A stretch of 64,000 nt of DNA from Waterburya agarophytonicola KI4 (GCF_020640915.1 NZ_JADWDC010000007.1:62001-126000), one strand, 5' to 3'; counted from the stretch's first letter, positions 34,554 through 43,557 are shown. Made by a program: numbers and translations. The notes: generated by a model from the letters alone, not told the origin.

Positions 34554-36209
34554 TAAAAGTGGTGCAGCAGAAAGCAATTTCTTCGTATAGGGATGTTGTG
34601 CTTGGGTAAAGATTTTTTCAGTGCGATCAATTTCGACAATTTTACCTGAATTCATCACTGCAATGCGATCGCAAAAGAATCTCGCTACCCAAAGATCGTG
34701 AGTAATAAACAGGTAAGTTAAGTCAAATTCCTTTTTTAATGCCAGCATAAGCTCTAATACTTGGGTTTGTACTGTTGCATCAAGCATACTGACGGGTTCG
34801 TCGCAGATTACTAGCTTAGGATTAGTAATTAAAGCTCTGGCGATCGCAACTCTTTGTTGTTGTCCCCCCGATAATTCTTTAGGATAGCGTCGGGAGTATT
34901 CTTCTGTCGGAGTTAAACCAACCTTGGCTAGCATGGTTGCAACCTGTTGTTTGGCTTCGGCTTTAGTAGCTAGTTTGTGAATTAATAAGGGATCGGCAAT
35001 ACTATCGCCTACATTCATTAAGGGATTAAGACAAGCATGGGGATCTTGGAATACCATTTGTAATTGTCGTCTTTGACTCCGCATCTCTTGGGGAGACAGG
35101 GTAGTTAGATCTTTTCCCAAGAATTTTACTGTACCTGAAGTGGGTTGGAGTAATTGTAAGATAGTACGAGAAAGAGTACTTTTTCCGCAGCCAGATTCTC
35201 CGACTAGCCCTAAAATTTCCCCTGGATAGAGATCGAAACTAATATCATCGACGGCTTTAATGACTTCTGTTTTCTTCTGAGAAAACCATTGCTGAATTAA
35301 ATTTCCTTCCAGAGAAAAATGTTGTTTTAAATTTTTAACCTCTAAAATTGGTGCTGCTTGATTCTCGATCGCTACGGGGTTTTCATCTACTACCTGTAAG
35401 AGCAAAGCTGCATTCAACAAAGACTTAGTATATTCGTGTTGAGGATTGTAGAGAATCGATTTAACATCCCCCTGTTCGACCATTTTGCCCCGATACATCA
35501 CCGCAATGCGATCGCAATATTCTCCCACCATTGCCAAGTCGTGAGAGATTAAGATTAAACCCATTTCTCTTTCGTCACACAAGCGAGTCAATTCGTCGAG
35601 AATTTCTGCCGAGACGGTAACATCTAAACTGGTGGTGGGTTCGTCTGCCACAATAACTTTGGGGTTAAGCAACAAAGCCAAAGCGATCGCCACTCTTTGA
35701 CGCATTCCCCCACTGAATTCATGGGGATATTGTCCCCAACGGTTTGCGGGTATCTTCACCGTATCCAAAGTTGCGATCGCCAATTTCTGGGCTGCGGATT
35801 TGGATAACTCTGGCTGATGGGCTTTTAAGGTTTCCAAACAGTGATCGCCAATAGTCATCAAAGGATCTAACCTGGTCATGGGATCTTGAAAAACTAAGGC
35901 TACGACTTCTCCCCGAAATTGCCTCAAGTCGGTTTTATTTAATTCAAATACTGATTTATTGTTAAATATGGCTTTACCTTCTACTTGACTGCCTTCGGGC
36001 AATAAGCGCATAATAGCTCTGCCTAAAGTAGATTTACCACAGCCAGATTCCCCTACTAAGCCAATCTTTTCCCCTTTTTTCAGGTCAAAAGAAACATCAT
36101 CCACCGCCCAAACAGTTTGCGATCGAGATGAGCCAGAAGGATAAGCAACTCTAAGATTAGCAACCGATAAAAGGGCAGAAGTCATAGTCTGAGTCATTTC
36201 GTTTAACAT
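34542..36209 (-). CDS. Fused double ABC ATPase, oligopeptide/nickel (DppD-DppF, YejF-like) type
   Basis: The protein is two complete ABC ATPase domains in one 555-residue chain. The first (about 10-275) has Walker A GESGCGKSTLGRA, signature FSGGMRQRVAIA and Walker B VIVADEPTTSLD. The second (about 290-550) has GESGCGKSTLSRT, LSGGQQQRVAIARA and LVICDEPVSMLD. Each carries the Opp/Dpp-type C-terminal extension (HEYTKSLLNAAL; HPYTKKLLSAAPLL). Such ATPases drive uptake of peptides, nickel or oligosaccharides. Permeases and the binding protein are not adjacent. It starts 50 nt after the GH9 gene, on the same strand. The start could be any of three in-frame ATGs (residues 1, 5 or 9). Confidence 0.92.
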   Translation of the reverse strand: MLNEMTQTMTSALLSVANLRVAYPSGSSRSQTVWAVDDVSFDLKKGEKIGLVGESGCGKSTLGRAIMRLLPEGSQVEGKAIFNNKSVFELNKTDLRQFRGEVVALVFQDPMTRLDPLMTIGDHCLETLKAHQPELSKSAAQKLAIATLDTVKIPANRWGQYPHEFSGGMRQRVAIALALLLNPKVIVADEPTTSLDVTVSAEILDELTRLCDEREMGLILISHDLAMVGEYCDRIAVMYRGKMVEQGDVKSILYNPQHEYTKSLLNAALLLQVVDENPVAIENQAAPILEVKNLKQHFSLEGNLIQQWFSQKKTEVIKAVDDISFDLYPGEILGLVGESGCGKSTLSRTILQLLQPTSGTVKFLGKDLTTLSPQEMRSQRRQLQMVFQDPHACLNPLMNVGDSIADPLLIHKLATKAEAKQQVATMLAKVGLTPTEEYSRRYPKELSGGQQQRVAIARALITNPKLVICDEPVSMLDATVQTQVLELMLALKKEFDLTYLFITHDLWVARFFCDRIAVMNSGKIVEIDRTEKIFTQAQHPYTKKLLSAAPLLSNK

Positions 36210-36259
36210 CTAATATTGATCGCGGATGGTTGTCTTAGCACTGTTATATCCTTTGATGT

Positions 36260-38212
36260 TTATTTTTCAAATTGCGATTCCCAAAGTAGCTTGTCATCGT
36301 CATACAAACAAATTTTAGTAACTCGAACGGGTTTGGCAAACATTTTACTCAAGCCATCAAATAAATTACTGCTACCCGATTTATTTAGGTCTATTGTTAG
36401 GGTAATTTGCTTTTTATAATCCATATCTCCCCCTGGATAAATAACCGTATCCCTACAGACAACGTCAGTGTAGTAAGTGTCTTCTTTGAGTTTGACTACT
36501 TTGGAAGGAGAATTGGCACAATCATTCGATACTGCGAATGTAGAAATATCCTTGACTCGTTCTGGTTTAACTTCATAAACTACTCTCACCATGGCATTTT
36601 CCAATCCCTGGGCGGGAGCAGCAGATTTATTGATAATAGTTAAATCGATCTCAGTATTCTGTTTTTCGCCCACCGTAGTTTTAGATTCTACATAGATCTC
36701 AGGATCGTTTGATTTGGGGAAAGATATTTCTGCTAAAGGCTCGCCACCAAACTCCTCATACATTTTAGCCAAAGCCCCTGTCAGTCCTGCATTATAGGTT
36801 ACGCCCACTTCATTGCGTACCCAATCATTGCGGTCGTCTTCCCAGTTTTCTTCGCCATCAGGACCTCCTACCAATGCACCGATTAAAAGATTGCGGGTCT
36901 GTTGGGGTTCTTTTACGCTATTAAGCCAACTACCGTGGGCGGTGCGATGGTGGGGATTTTGGGGATAGTTGTCACCATAGCCAATCATATAACTGCGTCG
37001 TGAAGGATTTTGCCCCAGGATGTAATTAATTTGGCTGACACCTAAGTCGTAATATCTTTGGGCTTTGGCTGAGTTTCCTTGAGTTTTTTTGAGCCAGTCG
37101 CTATAGACAAAAGCAAGAAAACTAGTATTGGCAGACAGGGGTAACGAACCCCATTTAACCAAAAATGCCAAACCTCCTGGGGTGTATTTAATCCTTTGAC
37201 CTTGATGTCCTACCGTCCAAAAATCTAACCAAGCTTCTGCACGCTGTTGATATTCTAGTTTGCCTGTTTCTTGTGCCAACAAGATATAAACTCCATAGGA
37301 CTTATCATCAAACTGATAGGTGTAGTTGAAGGGTTTATCCATCTTTTGGTATTCAGCTTCGGCAAATGTCAGATATTCTCCTGAATAGCTATTATTTTGC
37401 GCTTTTTTAGCTTTATGCAGCCAAATAGCACTCCAAGTTAGTTCGTCGCGATCGCCGTTAACAGAGGTGTAAAAAGGTACTGCTTCTTTTAAACAGTCGG
37501 AATATTTACCGCGATAAGTATTGGCAAAATCGAAGAGTTTTTCCGCTTTTTCTACCAACAAGTCAGCATATTTTGGATCGCCATTGGCTCTAAATAAAAT
37601 TGAGCTAGAAGCCAAGGCTGCGGAGGTTTCTCCCGCTAAATCTGTCCCAGGACAACTGGTATCGATTTTATAGGCTGGTCGATCCATTTCGTAATGAACT
37701 ACTTCTGCTGCACCCCACCATTTATGGTCTAGTTTCCCATTCCCTACCTGTCCGTAAAGAACATATTCTCCTGGTTTGTCATTGGCAAAGGAATTGAGTA
37801 AATAATCTGTAACCCACTTGATATTTTGGGACAAATCTTCCAATTGACCAGATTTTTGATAGGCATCATAATATTCTATCCCTCCCCAAGCAAGGGTAGT
37901 GACTGTGTATGCCATCGGAAAGTTAAACTTGACGTTATCCCCCGCATCTAGCCATCCTCCACTGAGATCGACCCCTACATCTGCACCATCTTCTAGGGTT
38001 GCATCGTCTCGCCAAGGAATTCTATTCCACTCTGGTAGCTTTCCTGCTTGCTGTGCTTCGTAAAATAAGATTGATTTTTGTAAGGCTTCGCCATAGTTTT
38101 CCCGATCTTGGCTGATTGCTGGAGTTGAGGTAGTAGCGATCGCGATGGAGACCATCAATCCAGCTAAAATTTTTTTGAGTAATTTTTGAGTAATTTTTGA
38201 CTTTAAATACAT
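36260..38212 (-). CDS. Secreted glycoside hydrolase family 9 (endoglucanase-type)
   Basis: GH9 enzymes invert beta-1,4-glucosidic bonds in cellulose or related glucans. The 650-residue protein has a signal peptide (about 1-35), then the (alpha/alpha)6 barrel starting NYGEALQKSILFYEAQQAGKLP. The catalytic base region is DLSGGWLDAGDNVKFNFPMAYT (Asp89, Asp92), the substrate histidine HHRTAHGSW, and the acid Glu is in RNEVGVTYNAGLTGAL. A C-terminal beta domain (about 495-650) resembles the CBM3-like modules fused to many GH9 enzymes. No dockerin or SLH domain is present. Cellulases are uncommon in cyanobacteria; possible targets are the cell's own extracellular glucan or outside plant/algal material. 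Confidence 0.9.
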   Translation of the reverse strand: MYLKSKITQKLLKKILAGLMVSIAIATTSTPAISQDRENYGEALQKSILFYEAQQAGKLPEWNRIPWRDDATLEDGADVGVDLSGGWLDAGDNVKFNFPMAYTVTTLAWGGIEYYDAYQKSGQLEDLSQNIKWVTDYLLNSFANDKPGEYVLYGQVGNGKLDHKWWGAAEVVHYEMDRPAYKIDTSCPGTDLAGETSAALASSSILFRANGDPKYADLLVEKAEKLFDFANTYRGKYSDCLKEAVPFYTSVNGDRDELTWSAIWLHKAKKAQNNSYSGEYLTFAEAEYQKMDKPFNYTYQFDDKSYGVYILLAQETGKLEYQQRAEAWLDFWTVGHQGQRIKYTPGGLAFLVKWGSLPLSANTSFLAFVYSDWLKKTQGNSAKAQRYYDLGVSQINYILGQNPSRRSYMIGYGDNYPQNPHHRTAHGSWLNSVKEPQQTRNLLIGALVGGPDGEENWEDDRNDWVRNEVGVTYNAGLTGALAKMYEEFGGEPLAEISFPKSNDPEIYVESKTTVGEKQNTEIDLTIINKSAAPAQGLENAMVRVVYEVKPERVKDISTFAVSNDCANSPSKVVKLKEDTYYTDVVCRDTVIYPGGDMDYKKQITLTIDLNKSGSSNLFDGLSKMFAKPVRVTKICLYDDDKLLWESQFEK

Positions 38213-38350
38213 AAATAAAAGAAAGGTAAAGAGGAATATAAATAGTTAGATTATTAACACTGATTTTAAGCACTATTTTGTCTGTTAAATCGATAAATCC
38301 TTGAACCATTTCCCATTAACCAGTCTCAACGGATCTGTGAGTAGGTAACA

Positions 38351-39010
38351 TCAGCTAGTAATCATTTGGGGATCGAACTCTGTCATCGAATTAAGTACCA
38401 TATCTGCTGCGGTAAACATTTTCTTGTCAAAGACTGGATCGGGAATAACCACTACAGTCATCCCCGCAGCGATCGCTGCTTCCATTCCCGATAAAGAATC
38501 TTCAAACACCAAACAGTTTTCAGGCTGGGCATTTAATCTTTGGGCGGTGAGTAAAAATATATCTGGGGCAGGTTTGCCTTGTTTAATTTCTGGATCGTCT
38601 CCTAAGGTAAATAACTCGAAATATTTTAACCAGTCTTGATGGTTGACGGTTTTCATCTCAAAGTTTTTGCGGGAAGAACTTGAAGCGATCGCTTGAGGGA
38701 TATTATATTGGGCTAAATGTTGGACTAATTCGACTGCCCCTGGAAAAGTTTTGGCGGTGGGATATAAAGGATATAGTAATTTATTTCTCTCTCCTAAATA
38801 CTCTTCAATCGTGAGAGGAATTTCTAAGGTTTTGATAATTGTTTGGGCTGAATTTACGGCTGTTGTTCCAGCGATCGCAATTTTAATGTCAGAAGTAAAA
38901 CTTTTGCCATAGCGTTCGACTATCTCCCCGTTGACTCTTTCATTGAGAGATTCTGTATCTAATAACAATCCATCCATGTCATAAATGACGTGGGTAATAG
39001 GTTTAGACAT
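38351..39010 (-). CDS. HAD-superfamily phosphatase (HDHD1/DOG1-like)
   Basis: This is a 219-residue haloacid dehalogenase-like phosphatase. Motif I is IYDMDGLLLDTESLNE (nucleophile and acid/base Asp residues), motif II ASSSSRKNFEMKT, motif III Lys in KQGKPAPDIFLL, motif IV FEDSLSGMEAAIAAGM. The helical cap and the overall pattern resemble pseudouridine-5'-phosphatase or 2-deoxyglucose-6-phosphatase groups. Substrate is not certain. It is a paralogue of the gene at 7354-8013, with the same length but clearly different sequence. It is 138 bp upstream of the GH9 gene on the same strand. Confidence 0.85.
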   Translation of the reverse strand: MSKPITHVIYDMDGLLLDTESLNERVNGEIVERYGKSFTSDIKIAIAGTTAVNSAQTIIKTLEIPLTIEEYLGERNKLLYPLYPTAKTFPGAVELVQHLAQYNIPQAIASSSSRKNFEMKTVNHQDWLKYFELFTLGDDPEIKQGKPAPDIFLLTAQRLNAQPENCLVFEDSLSGMEAAIAAGMTVVVIPDPVFDKKMFTAADMVLNSMTEFDPQMITS

Positions 39011-39314
39011 AGATTTTTCCCATAATAATTAGTTAGAGTTCAAATATAGCCGACGATGATTAACACTAAGATATATATTAGATAAAATTTCTGTTGTTTT
39101 AATCGTTGGTTGCTTCGAGAATAAAGTTATAACAGTTATGTTAAAGAGATCGCCAAGTAGTATTTCGCGATCGCCTTCTTGCTTAACCAAAAATCTTTAT
39201 TGATTTTACACAGTAAGTTCGGTAGAACCATAAAAAATTTAACTAATTGATGATAAATAATCTAGAAAGATTTATGATAATTTTTGAGAAATTAGACAAA
39301 CATGATGAATTTTA
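39011..39314. other. Intergenic 304 bp, no gene seen
   Basis: This AT-rich divergent spacer separates the HAD gene and the DUF4346 gene. It contains two GATCGCC segments and presumably both promoters. I see no RNA gene, repeat or terminator that I can support. Confidence 0.5.
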
Positions 39315-39710
39315 ATGCCAATCACAACCATTAATACCGAACACTTAAAAGCTTTAGATGATGAACTTTCCCAACGTCCTATTGCCTTAGATCCTGGTGG
39401 CTATTATGTTATTTATCTGGATCGTGAAGCAAGTTTGATCTGCGCTAAACATTACACGAATACAATCAACGATCGAGGTTTGGCAGTCGATCCAGATACA
39501 GGAGAAGTAATTGCTTGTGGTGGCAAAAAGGTAGAGCGAGTTGCAGAGACACTCTATACTGCTAGAACAGCCAAGGAACTATGTGTTGAGGCGATCGAAA
39601 AACCGAATCCTTGTCCTATTACAATGCTAGACCATGCAGCATATTTAGGAAGAGAATTTACTAAAGCTGAATATGCTCTAGTAAATGGCACTGAATATAT
39701 TCAAGATTGA
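39315..39710 (+). CDS. DUF4346 protein
   Basis: This 131-residue protein corresponds to the DUF4346 domain, found alone in cyanobacteria and fused to dihydropteroate-synthase-like domains elsewhere. Recognisable elements are LDPGGYYVIYLDREASLICAKHYTNTINDRGLAVDPDTGEVIACGGK, and the C-terminal ITMLDHAAYLGREFTKAEYALVNGTEYIQD. The two cysteines in ICAKHY and IACGG are conserved-looking. There is no signal peptide or membrane helix, so it is probably cytosolic. Function is unknown. The ATG at 39315 is used; it stands alone, with the Psb32-like gene convergent 95 bp downstream. Confidence 0.7.
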   Translation: MPITTINTEHLKALDDELSQRPIALDPGGYYVIYLDREASLICAKHYTNTINDRGLAVDPDTGEVIACGGKKVERVAETLYTARTAKELCVEAIEKPNPCPITMLDHAAYLGREFTKAEYALVNGTEYIQD

Positions 39711-39805
39711 TAGAATTCTTGAAAAGGTGGGCAATAAATTGTATTAATTCAAACTTCAACACATCCACAAACATTGCCCATCCTCCAGCATATTAAAATT
39801 TGAGA

Positions 39806-40552
39806 CTAGCTACCAAATCCTACATACCAATAGTAAGTCGCCATAGGAATTACCGTCGCAACAATCAAAAATCCAATGACCCAAATTGTTGCACTACTGT
39901 CGTCGGTGTCTTCGGCTTTGGTAAAAGTACCTTCAATTTGAATGTCATCTTCCATAATGGGAGGTCCTGGATCTTCTTGTCCAGAAAGCACCGCTACCAA
40001 GCGATCTCCTGCATCGAGGAAAGCCTGATTATATTTATTTCCTTTACGGATATTGTAACCAACAGTGTCATCAATAATACTTTCTGCAATTTCTGTACTA
40101 ACCATTCCTTTTGCAGCATCTCCCGTACGAATGGCAGCATTATTAGTTAGGGTATCTAATACAATCAGTGTCTGATTGGCTTGTATTTCAGGGTTAGAAT
40201 ACCAATCTTTGAATATTTCATCTGCTAGAGTATCAACAGTTTCACCGTAGTCTAAACGACGAATAGCGACCATTCTCACTTCTTGACCAGTCTCATCCGC
40301 TAAATCCTTAAAAGTTTTGCTTAACTTGCTTTGGTTTGCACTACTAATAGCATCAGCAGTATCTACTACCCATATTTGATCAGCATCAAAATTAGGTAGA
40401 TCGAATAAGCCAGTTGCGATCGCTGAAGGAGTAGCGAAGCTTATCACTGATGCTGCAATACAAGATAAAGTGAATACAACTAATAAGGTCGTAACAATTA
40501 AGCTCTTTAAGCGCGAACCCCATTGTTTCATTAGCATAAGATATTGTTTCAT
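39806..40552 (-). CDS. psb32: TPM-domain protein, Psb32-like
   Basis: Psb32 proteins are thylakoid-associated TPM-fold proteins that protect photosystem II and speed its repair. The 248-residue protein starts at the ATG at 40550-40552 (a TTG five codons upstream is rejected). It has an N-terminal membrane/signal segment (LIVTTLLVVFTLSCIAASVISFA), then the TPM domain (NFDADQIWVVDTADAISSANQSKLSKTFKDLADETGQEVRMVAIRRLDYGETVDTLADEIFKDW), and a C-terminal membrane helix (ATIWVIGFLIVATVIPMATYYWYV). That matches Psb32 more than other TPM proteins. A separate transcript is likely. Confidence 0.82.
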   Translation of the reverse strand: MKQYLMLMKQWGSRLKSLIVTTLLVVFTLSCIAASVISFATPSAIATGLFDLPNFDADQIWVVDTADAISSANQSKLSKTFKDLADETGQEVRMVAIRRLDYGETVDTLADEIFKDWYSNPEIQANQTLIVLDTLTNNAAIRTGDAAKGMVSTEIAESIIDDTVGYNIRKGNKYNQAFLDAGDRLVAVLSGQEDPGPPIMEDDIQIEGTFTKAEDTDDSSATIWVIGFLIVATVIPMATYYWYVGFGS

Positions 40553-40641
40553 TGTCTTTATTCTCAAATAACTACTTTTTTTAAAGAATATTGTTTAGCC
40601 ATCAACAAAATTTATGTTGAATATCCCTATTTAATAATAAA

Positions 40642-40661
40642 GCCCAGAGTTCCCCCTGAGC
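40642..40661 (-). terminator. Terminator of psaL
   Basis: On the minus strand GCTCAGGG pairs with CTCTGGGC around a GGAA tetraloop and is followed by TTTATTATT. It lies 71 nt downstream of the psaL stop codon. Confidence 0.75.
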
Positions 40662-40731
40662 TGCAATTTATATAGTTGTGAGAGTAGAACTATCGACTAT
40701 CTCGAATGTTTTAAATTTTAATCGGTAAAAA

Positions 40732-41205
40732 TTAAAGACCAATTAATTCCTTAATGCTTGATAAATAAGCAGAAGAAAGCAAGAAATAGGCGAAGAATGC
40801 GCCACCGCCTCCTCCAATAAAGAAACCAGTTGCAAATTCGCTCCAACCTTCTTTAGTAGCAAAAGCAGGGGATACTTTACCAGTAGTTATAGTTTCAGAA
40901 GGTTTGCCACCCATTGCACTAGCATATAGAGACAAACATACAGTCAAGATAGTTACTAGACCGAAAGACGCTAGTAAAGCTGCAATATCTGCGTTATCGG
41001 TATTTCTTAAAGGCCCTAAAACTAGAAAAGGTCCATATAGCAAGTATCCATGTGCCATACCAACTTCTAAACCGCGACGAAGAGGTGCAAGACCATCGCG
41101 ATAAGCTGGTAGGTTGCGGATGAAAGCCAAACTAAAACCTGACGAATTAAGGGGAGTAGCCAAATTCCCTACTTGGGGATCTCCAGTATGTGTAATTGCG
41201 TCCAT
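40732..41205 (-). CDS. psaL: Photosystem I reaction centre subunit XI
   Basis: PsaL is the membrane subunit at the centre of the photosystem I trimer. The protein is 157 residues from the ATG at 41203-41205, preceded by a good AAGGAGAA box; an upstream in-frame ATG would add 12 residues but has no ribosome site. Sequence features are MDAITHTGDPQVGNLATPLNSS, NLPAYRDGLAPLRRGLEVGMAHGYLLYGPFLVLGPLRNT, and three hydrophobic helices. The conserved GLEVGMAHGY segment coordinates chlorophyll. It is divergent from psaI and followed by a terminator hairpin. Confidence 0.98.
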   Translation of the reverse strand: MDAITHTGDPQVGNLATPLNSSGFSLAFIRNLPAYRDGLAPLRRGLEVGMAHGYLLYGPFLVLGPLRNTDNADIAALLASFGLVTILTVCLSLYASAMGGKPSETITTGKVSPAFATKEGWSEFATGFFIGGGGGAFFAYFLLSSAYLSSIKELIGL

Positions 41206-41386
41206 AAAATTAAGTTCTCCTTTTAAATCAATGAGATTCATAGAATCCCTTTAAATAGCATTACTCTAACTTGGTTTAAGTTCGCTTTTTGTTAAGAATC
41301 TTTATAACTAAACCTATTCGTATAGGCGTTCGCAGTAATATCCAAGTTGTCAACGTTTTAGTCCAAAAAAATAAGGAAGGTAAAAT

Positions 41387-41509
41387 ATGATTGGCGATTA
41401 CGCAGCTTCTTGGCTACCCGTAGCGATGGTACCTCTTGTAGGTCTCGTTAGTGCCGCAGTTTCCATGGCTCTTTTATTTGTATATATTGAAGGCGACGCT
41501 GAAGCCTAA
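41387..41509 (+). CDS. psaI: Photosystem I reaction centre subunit VIII
   Basis: PsaI is a one-helix subunit that binds next to PsaL in photosystem I and helps trimer organisation. The 40-residue protein begins MIGDYAASWLPVAMVPLV and ends with the helix SAAVSMALLFVYIEGDAEA. The ATG at 41387 follows an AAGGAAGG box. It is divergent from psaL (181 bp between starts), a common pairing of these two subunits, so shared promoter control is likely. A terminator follows. Confidence 0.95.
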   Translation: MIGDYAASWLPVAMVPLVGLVSAAVSMALLFVYIEGDAEA

Positions 41510-41564
41510 TAATTATGCATATTTGATATTTTTAAGTAAGTTTTTTACTTATGGAATATTAATG

Positions 41565-41592
41565 CTCTACCTTTTTAGGTGGAGTATTTTTT
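41565..41592 (+). terminator. Terminator of psaI
   Basis: CTCTACCT (41565-41572) pairs with AGGTGGAG (41577-41584), including one G-U pair, with a TTTT loop and a TATTTTTT tail. It also lies just before the convergent EI24 gene. Confidence 0.8.
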
Positions 41593-41620
41593 ATGCAACG
41601 TCTTGAGTTCAATTAATTAA

Positions 41621-42442
41621 TTATCTTTGTAGAGGCAAACGAACGCGATCGCAAATAAATAATGTTCCTGAGGCGACACACAAAGGAATTGTGACTAGAT
41701 TGACTAAAGGAATACTAATTAAGCCCAAGCAAACTAAGCCCAAGCTAGCACTAGCAGGGAGGCTTTTAAGAACTATTCCTAATTTTTGACGAAATTTTAG
41801 TCTTCTACGTTCTAAACAAGAATCAAGAAAGTCCATACAGACAATTGTTGTAGTTAGAGCCAAAGAACCAATACTTGAGACTAATGTGCCAACTCCAGGA
41901 AAAAAGTTGATTGCTAATAAAGGAATGCCTATCGAAGCGATTAACACAAGTTTTTTTAACTCATATAAGATAGCCCGAGTTAAATCACTCACTATATTTA
42001 ATTCAATTAATTCAACTTTCCCCGTACGTAATTTTTCTAGTTGTTCGGAAAGTTGACCGTACCAAGGCGCACCTAACAATACTCCAAATTGAGTTAAGAC
42101 AAAACCCGTAGCAATAAACAGAATGACTATTAGCAAAAATCGTACGACTACAATTAATCCTGAAACAGTATAAGTTAGAAATCCTAACCATTGAGGTAAA
42201 TCATTAATTAATTGATTTAACCAAAGAATCAAGTCCCCCTGCACTTGATCGACAATTTGCCAGCCAAAATAAAGTAGACCGCTATAAAGAGCGATCGCAA
42301 CTACAATATTAAGCAATATAGGAATGGCAATATATTTTATTAGTCGGGGATTTCTGATGAAAACCATCAAGGCTTTGAAAGGATAAGTAGCACCATCTAA
42401 TGTGCCAAATCCACCCAAAACTTTTTTAATCGTATTTAACAT
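41621..42442 (-). CDS. EI24-domain (CysZ-like) membrane protein
   Basis: This is a 273-residue integral membrane protein of the EI24 family, which includes the sulfate transporter CysZ of proteobacteria. The N-terminus GGFGTLDGATYPFKALMVFIRNPRLIKYIAIPILLNI has the family start, followed by about five hydrophobic segments; PWYGQLSEQLEKLRTG is the cytosolic conserved block after the second or third helix. In cyanobacteria the substrate is unknown; sulfate uptake is only a family-based possibility. There are no sulfur-assimilation genes nearby. The start ATG is at 42440-42442. Confidence 0.85.
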   Translation of the reverse strand: MLNTIKKVLGGFGTLDGATYPFKALMVFIRNPRLIKYIAIPILLNIVVAIALYSGLLYFGWQIVDQVQGDLILWLNQLINDLPQWLGFLTYTVSGLIVVVRFLLIVILFIATGFVLTQFGVLLGAPWYGQLSEQLEKLRTGKVELIELNIVSDLTRAILYELKKLVLIASIGIPLLAINFFPGVGTLVSSIGSLALTTTIVCMDFLDSCLERRRLKFRQKLGIVLKSLPASASLGLVCLGLISIPLVNLVTIPLCVASGTLFICDRVRLPLQR

Positions 42443-42517
42443 TAACTATTGATTATTCAGAGCCTTTACTAAAGCTAAACTAGGGTACATTTTGGCTTGA
42501 TTTTGCCGTTTACAAAT

Positions 42518-42646
42518 CTAATAAGCAATAATTGCCTGAAAAGCAGATTCCATAGCAGAATAACAATTAATAATTGCTGTCTGTACGTCTTCTCTGGCAA
42601 AATCTACGCCGATATATTGCAGCGCGGGTTGATATTTACGATAAAT
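42518..42646 (-). pseudogene. Coding-like fragment without a start
   Basis: A 42-codon minus-strand frame reads RKYQPALQYIGVDFARED, then VQTAIINCYSAMESAFQAII, ending at TAG 42518-42520. It looks like the amphipathic C-terminus of a real protein but is closed by a TAA just upstream and has no ATG/GTG/TTG start before Met31. It lies 11 nt after the broken GST gene, so both may be part of a decaying stretch. Family not recognised. Confidence 0.3.
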
Positions 42647-42657
42647 TTATTGGATGA

Positions 42658-43318
42658 TTATCTCCTTTGCAAAATAGCTTTCATAATTGCTTTAGAACGT
42701 TCGATTTCTTCAGTAGAAGAAGCGGTTTGTTGCCAACTAGGACGTTGATTGAGATTGTCTATCCATTTAGTTAACTTAGGATAGGGTTCGAGGCTAATAT
42801 TTAAGTTAGGTATAGCAGCAATAGCTGTTCCTGCAACAATATCGGCATAAGTCAAATTTTCTCCTACTAAATAGGCTCGATCTGCAACTAAATTATCTTC
42901 AAAATACTGTAGTGTAGTAGCCATCGTTTTCTTTGCTTGTTCTACCTTTGGTGGCTCTACAGGGACATCTAGCATTTCTTTCATCAAGACAATAGAAGCA
43001 GGAGGAAATTCATTAATTAATGGTAATTAGCTCTTGCATACGCACCGTAGCAATGTCTTCGGGGCTAGTAGGCATAAAAGATGGGCTAGGATACTTTGCT
43101 TCTAAATAATCTAAAATTGCTAAAGATTCAAATACTTTAAAATCTCCATCTACTAGTACTGGAATGTGATGGAAAGGATTGAGAGCTAAAAAATCTGGTT
43201 GAAATTGATCGCCATTAAGTTTGAGAATGATTGATTCAAATTCTAAATTCTTTTCTAAAAGAGTCACCCAAACCCGTCGAGCGTTGATGGAAAGACGAGA
43301 ATAATAAAATTTCAGCAT
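42658..43318 (-). pseudogene. Glutathione S-transferase interrupted by a 4-bp duplication
   Basis: Two minus-strand frames together make one glutathione S-transferase of about 218 residues. The N-terminal frame (43013-43318, 101 aa) is the thioredoxin-fold domain, with FYYSRLSINARRVWVTLLEKNLEFE and the glutathione-site motif PVLVDGDFKVFESLAILDYLE. The C-terminal frame (42658-42987 and its upstream extension) is the helical domain with NLVADRAYLVGENLTYADIV. They meet at ATTAATTAAT (43012-43021): deleting one TAAT restores reading from MQELITIN into EFPPASIVLMKEM. The frameshift removes the helical domain, so the gene is likely inactive unless the extra bases are a sequencing error. The N-terminal frame has an ordinary ATG. 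Confidence 0.88.
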
Positions 43319-43452
43319 AATTAATAAATTGACAATTCAATTAATATTCTAAAATTTTTTTAACCAGCAAAGCGATCGCATTGTCAATTTCTGCCAAACA
43401 CTTACCATAGCTCTCTAAATTTTCTTGAGGTAATACAAATATTAAGTAACCG

Positions 43453-43518
43453 TTCACTCCCCCCCTACTTATCAACGAAAAAACAAGAAAATCAACACTT
43501 TTTAGGAGGGGGTGTGAA
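43453..43518 (-). terminator. Imperfect inverted repeat downstream of the sigma factor gene
   Basis: TTCACTCCCCCCCTA (43453-43467) and TAGGAGGGGGTGTGAA (43503-43518) are near-complementary arms around a 35-nt AT-rich loop. It lies 40 nt beyond the sigma factor stop codon and may be its terminator; a small palindromic repeat element is the alternative. Confidence 0.45.
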
Positions 43519-43557
43519 TAATTACTCCGGGGTTACTCTATCTCGATTTTGATCGCT

